Counted from the stretch's first letter, positions 26,654-37,033 are shown. The stretch is DNA of 64,000 bases from Shouchella xiaoxiensis (GCF_016907895.1 NZ_JAFBCV010000001.1:558001-622000), one strand, 5' to 3'. Made by a program: numbers and translations. Notes: generated from the sequence alone by a model not told the origin.

Positions 26654-27641
26654 ACCAATATTAGAAGTAAAGGGTTTAAAAACGTATTTTGATATTAACG
26701 GAGGCGTTTTATCTAAAAAAGTTGGAGAAGTCAAAGCAGTGGACGGGATCTCCTTCTCGATGCAAGAAGGAGAAATACTGGGCATTGTTGGTGAGTCTGG
26801 CTGTGGAAAATCAACGACGGGAAAATCAATACTTCGTTTAATTGAACCGACTGCGGGTGAAGTTCGCTTTAATGGCGAGGACATTATGCAGCTCTCATCG
26901 GAAAACGTTCGAAAATTACGTAGGGATATGCAAATTATTTTCCAAGACCCTTATGCATCGTTAAATCCACGCCATACAGTTGGGAAAATTATTGGGGAGC
27001 CTCTGCTCGTGCATGGGATTGGATCAAAGACTGAACGAAAACAAAAAGTAAAAGAATTGCTGGAAACGGTCGGTTTAAGAAGTGAACATGCAAAGCGATA
27101 CCCTCACCAATTTAGTGGCGGACAACGGCAGCGGATCGGAATAGCTAGAGCACTTGCGGTTAATCCAAAGTTAATCATCTGTGATGAACCCGTATCGGCC
27201 CTAGATGTTTCTGTTCAATCTCAAATTCTGAACTTAATGGAAAAACTGAAAAAAGAATTTAAATTAACGTATTTATTTATTGCCCATGACTTAAGCGTTG
27301 TAAAACATATTAGTGACCGTGTTGGTGTGATGTACCTTGGGAAAATGGTTGAACTCGCAAACAAGGATCTGCTTTATGATGAGCCAAAGCATCCCTATAC
27401 AAAAGCGCTCATGTCTGCTGTACCTGTACCGGATCCAGACATCAAGCAGGAACGGGTTATTTTACAAGGGGATGTGCCAAGCCCCTCAAACCCGCCTTCA
27501 GGCTGTGCGTTTCACACCCGATGCCCATCGTGTATGGATGTATGTAAGACAGATGTTCCAATTTGGCAAGAAGTAGCACCTAATCATCAGGTTGCCTGTC
27601 ATCTATATAACGAAACTACAAAAGAGGAGAATGTGATATGA
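26643..27641 (+). CDS. appF: Oligopeptide ABC importer ATPase, AppF/DppF-like
   Basis: The 332-residue ATPase has Walker [12 protein letters not shown], signature FSGGQRQRIGIARAL and Walker B LIICDEPVSALD. The C-terminal CxxxxC-type oligopeptide extension is CAFHTRCPSCMDVC. The start is GTG 26643, just after GAGGAGGA, overlapping the end of appD by 11 bases. A longer frame from 26511 would lie inside appD and was rejected. It works as a pair with AppD on the permease dimer. Confidence 0.87.
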   Translation: MSAEPILEVKGLKTYFDINGGVLSKKVGEVKAVDGISFSMQEGEILGIVGESGCGKSTTGKSILRLIEPTAGEVRFNGEDIMQLSSENVRKLRRDMQIIFQDPYASLNPRHTVGKIIGEPLLVHGIGSKTERKQKVKELLETVGLRSEHAKRYPHQFSGGQRQRIGIARALAVNPKLIICDEPVSALDVSVQSQILNLMEKLKKEFKLTYLFIAHDLSVVKHISDRVGVMYLGKMVELANKDLLYDEPKHPYTKALMSAVPVPDPDIKQERVILQGDVPSPSNPPSGCAFHTRCPSCMDVCKTDVPIWQEVAPNHQVACHLYNETTKEENVI

Positions 27642-29296
27642 AAAAAGCTCGCTTGCGTTTAATTTCAACGGCGTTTTTATCAGTGTTTGTTTTAGCAGCT
27701 TGTGGTGGGGAGGACACTGGTGGCGATGACAATGGAAATGGGAATAACGGCACTGGCGATAACGGTAATGGCACAGAAGAAGCAACAGAAGGCGGGACAC
27801 TTATTTTCTCTCGTGGCGGGGATTCACAGGGGCTTGACCCTGGCGCAGTTACGGACGGGGAGTCATCGCGGGTAACAAAACAAGTGTATGAAACGTTGAT
27901 TGAGTTTGATGAAGATTCCTTTGAATTAAAACCGGGCTTAGCTTTGGACTGGACGCCTAGTGAAGATGGTCTCAGCTATGTATTTAACTTGCGTGAAGGC
28001 GTTACTTTCCATGATGGGACACCTTTTAATGCCGAAGCAGTAAAAACAAACTTTGAGCGATGGGGCGATCCTGACCACGAGTTCGGATTCCGTGATGAAG
28101 GGTATTCGTACAGCGTTTACGGGTCTTTGTTTGGAGTAGGTGAAGACCATGTTATTGATGAAGTGAATGTCATCAGTGACTATGAAGTCGAATTTATTTT
28201 AAATCAGCCGCTTGGTGCATTCTTACAAAACCTTGGCGCTAGTTATTTTGCGATGATCTCACCAGCTGCATTAGAAGAGTATGGAGCAGATATTGATGAA
28301 AACCCTGTCGGTACCGGACCGTTCAAATTCGAAAGCTGGCAGCGTGATTCACAAATTCAATTAGTGAAAAACGAAGATTACTGGGATGAAGGGCTTCCAT
28401 ACTTGGATGGCGTAACGTTTACCATCATTCCAGATAATACAGCTAGGATGAGTGCCTTATTATCAGGGGATATTGACTTAATGGACGGACTTTCTCCGGA
28501 TGATATGTCACAAGTTGAAGGCGCGGAAGGATATAGCGTTTTCGAGCGTCCGCCAAATAACTTTGGTTACCTTGGTTTCAACACAGAAGTTGAGCCATTT
28601 GATGATCCGCTCGTTCGTCAAGCCTTTAACCATATTATTGATAAAGAAGCTTTGATAACCGCGGTATATGGTGGTCAGGCTACTCCGGCGAAAAACCCGG
28701 TACCTGAAGATTATTTAGGCCACAATGACGCAGTTGAAGAGTATGAGTACAACCCTGAACGAGCGCAAGAGCTGCTCGATGAAGCTGGTTTAGGAGATGG
28801 CTTTGAGTTTGATCTTTGGACGATGCCAGTTGCAAGACCGTACATGCCAAATCCACGTCGTGCAGCGGAGTTAATTCAAGCAGAATTAAGCGAGTTTAAT
28901 ATTGAAGCGAACATCGTCGAGAAAGAGTGGGCGGTTTATTTGGAAGAAATTGAGCTTGGTTACCATGACGTGTTTATGCTTGGCTGGTCTGGTGTGAATG
29001 GAGATCCAGATTATTTCTTAGGTACGTTGATGCATACAGATGGAATTCCTGGAAGCAACCAAACGTTCTATAGCAATGAAGAAGTCGATGGAATTTTAGA
29101 CGAAGCAAAACGTACGGTTGATCCGGATGAGCGCGCAGCACTTTATGAGCAAGCACAGGCTCTTATTCATGACGATGCTCCAATGGTTCCTCTTGTCCAT
29201 TCAATACCGATTCTAGCAGGATCTGACGCAATTAATGGCTATGTGCCACATCCGTCAACAAGCGAAAGCTTAAAGCATGTGTCTCTTGAAAACTAA
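27638..29296 (+). CDS. appA: Oligopeptide-binding lipoprotein, AppA-like
   Basis: The 552-residue precursor has a lipoprotein signal with lipobox VLAAC, then a Gly/Asn/Asp-rich linker. An SBP_bac_5 domain follows (visible blocks LKPGLALDWTPSEDGLSYVF, FHDGTPFNAEAV, NPVGTGPFKFESW, VRQAFNHIIDKEALI). It would capture peptides outside the membrane and deliver them to AppBC. The ATG overlaps the appF stop by four bases. A 75-base gap follows before appB. Confidence 0.88.
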   Translation: MKKARLRLISTAFLSVFVLAACGGEDTGGDDNGNGNNGTGDNGNGTEEATEGGTLIFSRGGDSQGLDPGAVTDGESSRVTKQVYETLIEFDEDSFELKPGLALDWTPSEDGLSYVFNLREGVTFHDGTPFNAEAVKTNFERWGDPDHEFGFRDEGYSYSVYGSLFGVGEDHVIDEVNVISDYEVEFILNQPLGAFLQNLGASYFAMISPAALEEYGADIDENPVGTGPFKFESWQRDSQIQLVKNEDYWDEGLPYLDGVTFTIIPDNTARMSALLSGDIDLMDGLSPDDMSQVEGAEGYSVFERPPNNFGYLGFNTEVEPFDDPLVRQAFNHIIDKEALITAVYGGQATPAKNPVPEDYLGHNDAVEEYEYNPERAQELLDEAGLGDGFEFDLWTMPVARPYMPNPRRAAELIQAELSEFNIEANIVEKEWAVYLEEIELGYHDVFMLGWSGVNGDPDYFLGTLMHTDGIPGSNQTFYSNEEVDGILDEAKRTVDPDERAALYEQAQALIHDDAPMVPLVHSIPILAGSDAINGYVPHPSTSESLKHVSLEN

Positions 29297-29371
29297 GTCA
29301 ATCTAGAGAAGCTAAGGCAGTCGCACCTGTTGCGCTGCCTTGCTTTACCGCTAAAAAAATGAGGTGAAACG

Positions 29372-30376
29372 ATGCTTGCCTACGCTATTCGCCGTATTCT
29401 GTTACTCATCCCCGTGCTGATCGGGATGACGATCGTGACGTTCTCAATCATTTGGCTGATTCCAGGAAATCCTGCACAAACGATTTTAGGAGAGCAGGCT
29501 ACACCTGAAGCGATTGCCGAACTTGAGGAACAACTAGGCTTAAATAACCCATTTTGGGTGCAGTATGGGGATTACATAGGAAGTTTAGTAACTGGGGATT
29601 TAGGCGTCTCAATGCGAACAAATAATGAAATTCTAACGGAAGTTTGGCCCTACTTGGCGGCGACAATGGAGTTAACGCTGTTTGCGATGATCTTCGCGTT
29701 AATTGTTGGTGTGAACGCAGGTATTATAAGTGCGTGGAAGCAGAACTCCATATTCGACTACACATGCATGGTTATTGCTTTAGTCGGTGTCTCGATGCCA
29801 GTATTCTGGCTTGCTCTCATGGAACAATGGATTTTTGCGCAAGAGTTAGGCTGGTTGCCAACGGTAGGGAGAAACAATGCAAGAGATCCGATTGAGGCGA
29901 TAACTCATTTTTATGTTCTTGACACGCTGATTCAAGGGAATTTTGAGCAAACGATTACGGCACTTCGTCATCTTGTGTTGCCGATGATTGCTTTAGGCAC
30001 TATTCCGATGGCTATTATTGCGCGAATGACTCGTTCAAGTATGCTTGAAGTTCTTCGTTCCGATTACATTCGTACGGTACAAGCAAAAGGGTCTGGACAG
30101 TTAATTGTCATCTATAAACATGCATTGAAAAACGCGGCAATCCCTGTTTTAACCGTAATTGGGTTACAGACAGGTGCGTTGCTTGGTGGAGCCATTCTGA
30201 CGGAAACGATTTTCAGCTGGCCGGGAATTGGTCGTTATATTTATGAAGGCATTTCTTATCGTGATTATCCTGTTATCCAGTCAGGCATTCTAATTGTGGC
30301 AACAATCTTTATCTTTATTAACTTACTTGTTGATCTACTTTATTCTGCAATCGATCCGAGGATCAAATATGATTAG
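29372..30376 (+). CDS. appB: Oligopeptide ABC importer permease, AppB-like
   Basis: The 334-residue permease has the typical N-terminus of DppB/AppB proteins (YAIRRILLLIPVLIGMTIVTF) and about six membrane segments. The EAA loop appears as LRSDYIRTVQAKGSG, with the downstream family block GALLGGAILTETIFSWPGIGRY. It forms a heterodimer with AppC in the membrane. It is followed three codons later by appC. Confidence 0.9.
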   Translation: MLAYAIRRILLLIPVLIGMTIVTFSIIWLIPGNPAQTILGEQATPEAIAELEEQLGLNNPFWVQYGDYIGSLVTGDLGVSMRTNNEILTEVWPYLAATMELTLFAMIFALIVGVNAGIISAWKQNSIFDYTCMVIALVGVSMPVFWLALMEQWIFAQELGWLPTVGRNNARDPIEAITHFYVLDTLIQGNFEQTITALRHLVLPMIALGTIPMAIIARMTRSSMLEVLRSDYIRTVQAKGSGQLIVIYKHALKNAAIPVLTVIGLQTGALLGGAILTETIFSWPGIGRYIYEGISYRDYPVIQSGILIVATIFIFINLLVDLLYSAIDPRIKYD

Positions 30377-30388
30377 GGGGTGGGCTTA

Positions 30389-31294
30389 ATGGAGTCAAGA
30401 CCAATCGCTACACCACCGCATAGGCCGCCACCCAATACGGATTTAAAAGTAAGGTCGCCTTGGAGAGAATCGCTGTCCTCCCTTCTACAAAATAGACTTG
30501 CGGTTATTGGCGGTATCATCTTATTTATCTTTATTGTCATGGCAATTCTTGCACCTTACTTAACGCCTTACACAATTGACAAGACAGATCCCTCAATCAG
30601 ATTACTGCCTCCATCTGGAGATCACTGGATGGGTACTGATGATTTAGGACGAGATGTATTTACTCGAGTCGCGCACGGGGCACGGATATCGCTATTAATC
30701 GGTCTTTTTGCCATTAGTGGGGCATTGTTGGTAGGGACAACTCTTGGTCTAATTGCGGGCTTTTATGGACGCTGGATCGACATGATTATTTCACGTGTAT
30801 TTGATGTGTTGCTTGCTTTTCCAAGTATTTTGCTTGCAATAGCAATTGTTGCAATTCTTGGTCCGTCCTTGGAAAATGCCTTGATCGCCATCGCCATTAT
30901 CAATGTCCCGATATTTGGTCGAATTGTCCGCTCCAAAGTAATTAGCTTGCGGTCAGAAGAGTTTGTGCTCGCAGCAAAGGCACAAGGAATGAAGAACGGA
31001 CGTATTCTATTTCATCATATTTTACCAAACAGTCTTGCGCCGATAATTGTCCAAGGCACGCTTGGATTTGGGATTGCCATTATTGAAGCAGCAGCGCTCG
31101 GTTTTCTCGGAATGGGAGCCACTTCACCCACACCAGAATGGGGGAGAATGCTCGCGGATTCAAGAGGATTTATCCAAAATGCCTATTGGACTGTACTGTT
31201 CCCTGGTTTATCCATCATGCTAGTCGTGCTCGGCTTTAATATGGTTGGAGACGGACTGAGGGACGCGCTTGATCCGAAAATGAAAAATAAATAG
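30389..31294 (+). CDS. appC: Oligopeptide ABC importer permease, AppC-like
   Basis: The 301-residue permease has an N-terminal cytoplasmic stretch (SPWRESLSSLLQNRLAVIGG), about six membrane segments, the block HWMGTDDLGRDVFTRV and the EAA loop SEEFVLAAKAQGMKN. All are typical of DppC/AppC. I chose ATG 30389, seven bases after AGGGGGTG; a GTG at 30380 lies within that site. A strong terminator follows, so the operon ends here. Confidence 0.9.
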   Translation: MESRPIATPPHRPPPNTDLKVRSPWRESLSSLLQNRLAVIGGIILFIFIVMAILAPYLTPYTIDKTDPSIRLLPPSGDHWMGTDDLGRDVFTRVAHGARISLLIGLFAISGALLVGTTLGLIAGFYGRWIDMIISRVFDVLLAFPSILLAIAIVAILGPSLENALIAIAIINVPIFGRIVRSKVISLRSEEFVLAAKAQGMKNGRILFHHILPNSLAPIIVQGTLGFGIAIIEAAALGFLGMGATSPTPEWGRMLADSRGFIQNAYWTVLFPGLSIMLVVLGFNMVGDGLRDALDPKMKNK

Positions 31295-31295
31295 T

Positions 31296-31334
31296 AAAAA
31301 GTGAAGCTGATAGGTTAAATCAGCTTCACTTTTT
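31296..31334. terminator. Bidirectional terminator after the app operon
   Basis: AAAAAGTGAAGCTGA and TCAGCTTCACTTTTT form a 15-base-pair perfect stem with a 9-base loop between convergent genes. Confidence 0.92.
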
Positions 31335-32268
31335 ACGTTAAAACAAGTTCATATTCTTGCGCCAGTTGGCTCAACTTCTGCTGAAATGCTCTGCCTGACT
31401 CACTATTGCAATAAGGAGTTTGATTCACCAAAGGTTGTTTGGCATAAATCTTGCCTTTAGGTATAACAAAACCGTTTCCACTGACAGAAGTAGAGATAAC
31501 CAACGGCTTAGGTTGGTAAAGAAGGGTATGAATCATTTCTGTAACTTGCTTATTTTTAGATTGAAGGAGTTCAGCAATTACTTGCGCATCAATCAGGAAA
31601 GCAAATGAAGAGTGTGCTTCCTGCCAGTGGAGTCGGACAGATTCAGCCAATAAATAGTCGGCGGCGCGCAGTGCAGGGGAGTGGATTAGCCTATTATTCG
31701 CAAAAATAATCTGCATTAATTGATCAATATCCTCTTCACTAGCAGCAATCCCATCAGCTGAACATGTTAAACGATTAATTATATTTCTTGGCAGTTCTTC
31801 GACTGAACCAGCCATATATGTATCGCGAAAAAAACTATCAAGATGATCAAGGCCAAGCACGTTTTTTGAGCCAGTTAATGGCGTGTCTTGATCAAGGTAA
31901 TGACAGACGGTTTCTGCAGAAAGATTGTTTTGCTCAAGAATAGACGAAATTTCCTGATGAAGAATGTAGGACTTTGTTAATTGATGGTGATCAAAACCTA
32001 GTGCCCGTTCCACTGAGTGGGAAAACGGCAAATGACCAATATCATGTAAGATGGAAGCGGCACGAAGAAGATGATTATTAGGAAAGAAATGAACTGCAAG
32101 TTTCCAAACACCTACCGTATGTTCAAAACGTGAATGAGTGACGGATGAGACAAACGAGCCTGCGCCGAAGTGAGCTAAGTGTTTTAAGCGTTTGACAAAA
32201 GAGGTTTGAAACAAAGCCGTTTCCCATGGAAGCGGCGACTGAGAAGGATAGAGAGGTTCATTAAGCAA
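31333..32268 (-). CDS. HD-domain phosphohydrolase, second paralog
   Basis: The 311-residue protein has an HD signature near residues 45-85: SRFEHTVGVWKLA, then ILHDIGHLPFSHSVE. A further Asp lies around residue 115-145 (LGLDHLDSFFRDT). It shares layout with the HD protein at 1795-2754 but is clearly divergent. The hydrolysed substrate is unknown. The ATG at 32268 reads MLNEPLYPSQSPLPW and follows GGAGGC on the minus strand. It is monocistronic. Confidence 0.8.
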   Translation of the reverse strand: MLNEPLYPSQSPLPWETALFQTSFVKRLKHLAHFGAGSFVSSVTHSRFEHTVGVWKLAVHFFPNNHLLRAASILHDIGHLPFSHSVERALGFDHHQLTKSYILHQEISSILEQNNLSAETVCHYLDQDTPLTGSKNVLGLDHLDSFFRDTYMAGSVEELPRNIINRLTCSADGIAASEEDIDQLMQIIFANNRLIHSPALRAADYLLAESVRLHWQEAHSSFAFLIDAQVIAELLQSKNKQVTEMIHTLLYQPKPLVISTSVSGNGFVIPKGKIYAKQPLVNQTPYCNSESGRAFQQKLSQLAQEYELVLT

Positions 32269-32362
32269 TTAGGTTGCCTCCTTTTTTTGTTTATTAGAAC
32301 TTTTTATTAAAAATGAAAATTGCGTATACGTCGATTACAATGAAGGGAAGGAGAGTGATTAA

Positions 32363-32905
32363 ATGGAAAAGCAGATAATCTATTTTGTGCGTCATGCCGA
32401 GGCAGTTGGGCAAGAACCAGATGCGGTGTTGACCGACGGGGGAAGGAATGATGCCATTCGCTTACAGCCTTATTTTGACCAAATACAGATTGATCAAATT
32501 GTAGCAAGCCCTTATACACGGGCATTGGAAACCATTAGTCCAACAGCAAAAGCTCAGCAACTACCTATTTTAAAAGACAGCCGACTAGCAGAGAGGGTCT
32601 TGAGCACTCGTTTACTTCAAGACTGGATGTCACCGTTGAAGCATAGTTTTGAAGATTTAAATCTGAAGTTAGAGGGTGGAGAATCTTCTAATGAAGCAAC
32701 TGCTAGAATTCGTGCTGTGTTGAACGAAGTCTTAGTTTCAGAAAAAAATACGATTTTAGTCACGCATGGAAACTTGCTAGCCCTGCTAATACATTCCTAT
32801 CAACATGAATTTGGTTTTAAAGAATGGAAAACGATGAGAAATCCAGATGTTTTTCAATTTAATGCAGAGAAGGAAGTTTTCATAAGAAAGAGCGCTTTAA
32901 CTTAA
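32363..32905 (+). CDS. Histidine phosphatase-family protein (phosphoglycerate-mutase-like)
   Basis: The 180-residue protein has the RHA phosphohistidine motif (FVRHAEA, Arg10-His11), a conserved Glu77 in RLAER and the second catalytic His135 in VTHGN. The short length and single domain fit a small-molecule phosphatase rather than a glycolytic mutase. ATG 32363 follows GGAAGGAGAG. It overlaps the end of the convergent receptor gene by four bases. Confidence 0.85.
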   Translation: MEKQIIYFVRHAEAVGQEPDAVLTDGGRNDAIRLQPYFDQIQIDQIVASPYTRALETISPTAKAQQLPILKDSRLAERVLSTRLLQDWMSPLKHSFEDLNLKLEGGESSNEATARIRAVLNEVLVSEKNTILVTHGNLLALLIHSYQHEFGFKEWKTMRNPDVFQFNAEKEVFIRKSALT

Positions 32906-34437
32906 GCGCCCTTAATAAGTGTAAGCTCATTTAAATCTGCGTTAAGAAGAGTTGTTGCTTGTTTTAATTGCTTGGAAATATGGTTAAGGGTATCCCATGT
33001 GGTTTCCTGTTTTTCTGCCGCATCAGAGACAGAGCGCGTTCGATTATTTAACATCCGGACAATCGAGCCCATATCTGCTAGTGAACGCTCAATCATCTGG
33101 CTGTAGGTAGAGATTTCATAGGAAAGTGTTGATGATTTATTCGTTTCTTCATGGACGGTTGCTGTGTATGTCTCCATTAATGCAAATAAATCTTCTGTTT
33201 CGTTCATTTGTGTTAAGCCCTGATTGACAGATAATGAATTGCGTTGAATATCTTCTTCCATGCTCGTAGTGCTCGTTTGAATGGATTTAGCGAAATCGTC
33301 AATGCCACTTGCGTATTGCGTTGTTTGTAAGGAAAGCTTCCGAACTTCTTCGGCGACAACCGCAAATCCTTGCCCGGCTTCACCCGCACGTGCAGCTTCA
33401 ATCGAAGCATTTAAAGCAAGTAAATGAGTTTGTTGGGCAATCTGTCGAATATGGCCAAGCGTTTTGGTAATGTTACTTGTTTGTTCCTTTACTTCGATAA
33501 AGGTTGACTCAAGTCGATTGGCGGTCGAAAAGATTTCATCCATTTTAAGTTTCGTACGCGCTATGCTGCTTTTGCCTTTTTCGACGGAATCTTGATTGGC
33601 GGATACTGCTTTAAAGGCAAGACCTGTTTGGTTGTGAATCGTTTCTAGCTGTGTGTGAAGTTCCAATAGAAGTTCTTTGTTATCGTTAGTCGATTGTTCA
33701 TACTGATATGCTGAATCTTCAACATAGCGGATGGTCTGATTCAGTGACGTAGTAACCTCTTTTGCATGATTAACATCTTGTTCAAGCATATCTGAGCTCT
33801 TGTTTACCTCGATCGATGCCGTTTGAACCCGCTCTAATAAGGAGTGGACCATTTTTTCATTTTTGGATTTTTCTAATTCAGCAAAGCGTACAAAGCGGTT
33901 TCTCTCACTTAGTTGAACAATGATAATGGAGCTTGTTGCCAATAGAAAGATGACGTGAATCATCAGTAGTGAAAACGGGTAAGAATCAGTTCCACAAATA
34001 AGTTCTGGAAAAGCAACGTAGCCAAGGAAATGTTGGACGGCAAATATGCCAGTGCTGTAGAGAATGAGACTAGGTCTGCTGAAATATGCAAGGCTAGCAA
34101 TAACCATAAAGATAGAGAAGTGATATTCAGCTAATCCATCTCCATTTGCAATAATAGAAATGCTTGCAAATGTTAACGTCAACATGATTAAAAAGGATGA
34201 TTTCATAGAATCGGGATACTTCAGCACCATGCCGCCAGAAACAAGTAATAATAGCAGAGGAACAAATGAAAGAATGTGTTGGAGAACGATATTCGTCTCA
34301 CCCCGCGTCTCAAGAGAAGAGATTAATAGATACGTATCAAGCCATCCAACATAGGAATGTAGAAAATAAATAATAAATGAGAAGCCGACGACGAATGTTG
34401 CAAAAATAAGCATAATTTTGTTTTTGTTCTTGTTCAT
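32902..34437 (-). CDS. Methyl-accepting chemotaxis protein with multi-pass membrane domain
   Basis: The 511-residue receptor has about six hydrophobic segments in residues 8-180 and no large extracellular ligand domain or HAMP domain. A cytoplasmic coiled coil follows, with the signalling tip [20 protein letters not shown] near residue 350. This class senses through its membrane part. The membrane block contains [12 protein letters not shown], an acid-x-x-H pattern that could bind a metal or haem; this is only a suggestion. The basic start MNKNKNK is at ATG 34437. No che genes are nearby. Confidence 0.87.
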   Translation of the reverse strand: MNKNKNKIMLIFATFVVGFSFIIYFLHSYVGWLDTYLLISSLETRGETNIVLQHILSFVPLLLLLVSGGMVLKYPDSMKSSFLIMLTLTFASISIIANGDGLAEYHFSIFMVIASLAYFSRPSLILYSTGIFAVQHFLGYVAFPELICGTDSYPFSLLMIHVIFLLATSSIIIVQLSERNRFVRFAELEKSKNEKMVHSLLERVQTASIEVNKSSDMLEQDVNHAKEVTTSLNQTIRYVEDSAYQYEQSTNDNKELLLELHTQLETIHNQTGLAFKAVSANQDSVEKGKSSIARTKLKMDEIFSTANRLESTFIEVKEQTSNITKTLGHIRQIAQQTHLLALNASIEAARAGEAGQGFAVVAEEVRKLSLQTTQYASGIDDFAKSIQTSTTSMEEDIQRNSLSVNQGLTQMNETEDLFALMETYTATVHEETNKSSTLSYEISTYSQMIERSLADMGSIVRMLNNRTRSVSDAAEKQETTWDTLNHISKQLKQATTLLNADLNELTLIKGA

Positions 34438-34649
34438 GTAAATTGACCACGCTTCCTTTAGGTGTAAATTCCTACTACATTATACCTTTTTTAAGGAAAA
34501 TAAAACAATTAACATTGTGTAAAATTAAGAAATTAGTATTAGGACTAAAAGTCTGTTTTTGCTTTTTAAAATTGATTTCCCCTAAAAATCAAACCTCTGC
34601 TATAATACGTTAGGATGGATGTAACTTAAAGAAATAGTGGGTGAGGACA

Positions 34650-36002
34650 TTGAATCAGAATCAAGCATTTAATCCACTGGATCATGAACGGATAGGAAAA
34701 GTATTTCTGAGGTATTTAATCCCTTCTCTCGTTGGAATGCTTTTAATGGCTGTTAATTTAGCAGTAGACGGAATTATGGTAGGGAACAAGCTTGGTCCTG
34801 TAGCGCTCGCGGGAGTGAATATAGCGGGACCAGTTTATACGATTTTTGTCGGAATGTCCTTGTGGCTTGGAATTGGTGGAGCTACGCTTTATTCGCAAGC
34901 GATGGGGCGGAAGGAATCAAAACAGGCGCAGTTTATTTTTACACACTCGCTTGCATTAATTGGAATCGGAACGCTTCTCATTGGAGTAATTGCTTGGCTA
35001 TTCCATGATCCACTTGTTTATGCACTTGGTGCAAACGACGAAACAGCGCCTTTTGCAGCGGCTTATATGAATGTGTTTTTAATTTTTGGTTTTGTGTTCA
35101 CCCTCGAAAATGCGTTCAGTATTTTTGTCCGAAATGATGGAAATCCAACGCTTGCAATGGCGGCATTGGTAACAACCGCTTTTTCAAATGTTGGAATTAA
35201 TTACGTCATCTTGTACGTGCTTGATTTAGGCGTAAGGGAAATTGCTTTTGGAACGATTTTGGCTGCCACGCTCGGACTGTTGGTGCTTGTCTCGCATTTC
35301 TTTACAAAGCGTAGCAATTTAAAATTGGTTCGCTTACGCTTCGATGCACTCTTAGCTAAACGAGCGCTGCTGTTTGGCTTTCCAAGCTTTCTCGCTGAGG
35401 TAGGTATTTCGGCCTTTACGATATCTCATAACATTATGTTTGCGCGTTTAGCCGGCACAGCTGGGGTTGCTGCTTTTTCAGTCTTAAATTATGTTCATGG
35501 CGTCATGTTGCTGATGTTTTTAGGGATGGGGGCAGCGATTCAGCCAATCGTTAGTTATTTTCACGGGGCCAATCAAGTAGAGAAGAAAGCAGAAATCATG
35601 CGGATTGCCATTCGAACGGGCTTTGGTGTGGGAATTGCTTGTTTCTTAATCGGTCAAGTCGCAGCAGTTCCGATCGTCAATATTTTCGGAGACTTTCCTC
35701 AAGAAGTAAAAGATCTAGCTGTGACAGGTATTCGCATTTTCTTTATTGCCTACTTAGTAATGGGTGCGAACTTTGTACTGATGACGTATTTTCAATCGAT
35801 TGGCGAGGTCGCCATTGCGACATGGATTACGGCAGGGCGTCAGATTTTATTTATGCTGCTCTTTTTGATGACTATACCTTTCCTTTTTGGCGTAACAGCG
35901 ATTTGGCTTGTTATTCCGCTAGCAGAAATAACCGTGCTGCTACTCTTAGTCGTCTATTTAAAACGAAGTCGAATTCATTTTGGCAAAAAAGGATTGTTTT
36001 AA
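34650..36002 (+). CDS. MATE-family efflux transporter
   Basis: The 450-residue protein has twelve hydrophobic segments in two halves and MATE family blocks (RYLIPSLVGMLLMAVNLAVDGIMVG trimmed to its core AVDGIMVGNKLG; later FARLAGTAGVAAFSVLNY). It would extrude cations or drugs in exchange for Na+ or H+. TTG 34650 lies six bases after GGGTG and gives the natural start LNQNQAFNPLDHERIGK. The GTG at 34641 is an alternative. A terminator follows. Confidence 0.87.
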   Translation: MNQNQAFNPLDHERIGKVFLRYLIPSLVGMLLMAVNLAVDGIMVGNKLGPVALAGVNIAGPVYTIFVGMSLWLGIGGATLYSQAMGRKESKQAQFIFTHSLALIGIGTLLIGVIAWLFHDPLVYALGANDETAPFAAAYMNVFLIFGFVFTLENAFSIFVRNDGNPTLAMAALVTTAFSNVGINYVILYVLDLGVREIAFGTILAATLGLLVLVSHFFTKRSNLKLVRLRFDALLAKRALLFGFPSFLAEVGISAFTISHNIMFARLAGTAGVAAFSVLNYVHGVMLLMFLGMGAAIQPIVSYFHGANQVEKKAEIMRIAIRTGFGVGIACFLIGQVAAVPIVNIFGDFPQEVKDLAVTGIRIFFIAYLVMGANFVLMTYFQSIGEVAIATWITAGRQILFMLLFLMTIPFLFGVTAIWLVIPLAEITVLLLLVVYLKRSRIHFGKKGLF

Positions 36003-36003
36003 A

Positions 36004-36034
36004 AAAAGAATGCCTCATTGCGAGGCATTCTTTT
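36004..36034 (+). terminator. Rho-independent terminator after the MATE gene
   Basis: AAAAGAATGCCTC pairs with GAGGCATTCTTTT around ATTGC. Confidence 0.88.
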
Positions 36035-36044
36035 CGTATTTTTA

Positions 36045-36116
36045 TTAAAAAATAAGTGATACAAGAAAACTTATTACAACAATCGCGCCAATTATCATTA
36101 AAACTGTCCGGAGCAT
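36045..36116 (-). CDS. Possible 23-residue membrane peptide
   Basis: A minus-strand ATG at 36116 opens MLRTVLMIIGAIVVISFLVS and ends in LIF, a single hydrophobic helix with one positive charge near the start. The upstream sequence GAAGGGCTGGTG is a fair ribosome site at a long spacing. The peptide is too short for statistical support. It resembles the small single-helix membrane peptides common in Bacillaceae. Confidence 0.35.
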   Translation of the reverse strand: MLRTVLMIIGAIVVISFLVSLIF

Positions 36117-36210
36117 CTGAGCACCAGCCCTTCTATGTATTGTAAAAGACTATACCCTTATAATGGCCACGTCTAAACAATTTCACGCATAAATGAGTCA
36201 AATGGTGCGA

Positions 36211-37011
36211 TTAATTCCTTTTATTTCTAGCGTGTTCCGTTACAGCAATAACTGCCCGGGAAATCGTTGCTGAGAATTGATCACGTTCAAGCGACTGAAG
36301 TCCTGCTTCCGTTGCCCCGCCAGGAGTCGTTACTTGGTCTCGTAGCTCTATTGGAGAAATTCCGGTTTGCAGCATCTTGGCACTACCGGCAAGCATGGAC
36401 ACTACTAAATTACGTGCCTGTTCATCTGTTAGCCCATGTGTTTTTGCTAGTTGTTCGAGTTGCAATGTCATCTCATAAACAAAGGCAGGGGCACTCCCAG
36501 TAATCGCTGTTAGCTCATGAACCTGTTCTTCACTCATTTCTTCCCCAGCCCCAATTGCCTCAACCAATTCTCGAACAAGTTCTTTTTGCATGTCTGAAAC
36601 TGTTGAACCGAATGCATATAAGCTGATCGACGCACTAGCCTGTGCAGCCGTATTCGGCATAATCCAGGCAGTTGCAGTACCTGAGGGTAAATTTTGCTCA
36701 AGTTCACTCGGTCCAATTCCAGCAGCAACTGTGACAATTAGCTGGTTCGTGACGTGAGAAGAGAGTTCTCTTAGCAACCTAGAGTGAGCAGAAGGTGGAG
36801 CTGCAAGTAAAACAACATCAGCTACTTCTAATTTTTCCTGCCAGCTGCTTAAAGCTTGAATTTTATAAATGGAAGAGAGCTCTTGCAATTTGGTTTGGTT
36901 TGATTGGTTCGCTACATAGATTGGTTGGAAGGAGGAATCTTCATTCTGTAAAATTCCTTTAAAAATCGCTTCTGCCATGCGCCCTGCACCAATAAATAAG
37001 ATAGATGGCAT
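36211..37011 (-). CDS. proC: Pyrroline-5-carboxylate reductase
   Basis: The 266-residue enzyme reduces pyrroline-5-carboxylate to proline with NAD(P)H. It has the Rossmann motif FIGAGRMAEAIFKGI (residues 5-19). The C-terminal family block reads GSAPAFVYEM, then DQVTTPGGATEAGLQSLE. Bacilli usually carry several paralogs (ProI, ProG, ProH, ComER); the intact active-site block favours a true reductase. ATG 37011 follows AAAAGGAGTG. A terminator separates it from the phn operon upstream. Confidence 0.93.
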   Translation of the reverse strand: MPSILFIGAGRMAEAIFKGILQNEDSSFQPIYVANQSNQTKLQELSSIYKIQALSSWQEKLEVADVVLLAAPPSAHSRLLRELSSHVTNQLIVTVAAGIGPSELEQNLPSGTATAWIMPNTAAQASASISLYAFGSTVSDMQKELVRELVEAIGAGEEMSEEQVHELTAITGSAPAFVYEMTLQLEQLAKTHGLTDEQARNLVVSMLAGSAKMLQTGISPIELRDQVTTPGGATEAGLQSLERDQFSATISRAVIAVTEHARNKRN

Positions 37012-37033
37012 TTTCTTTCACTCCTTTTGTAAT

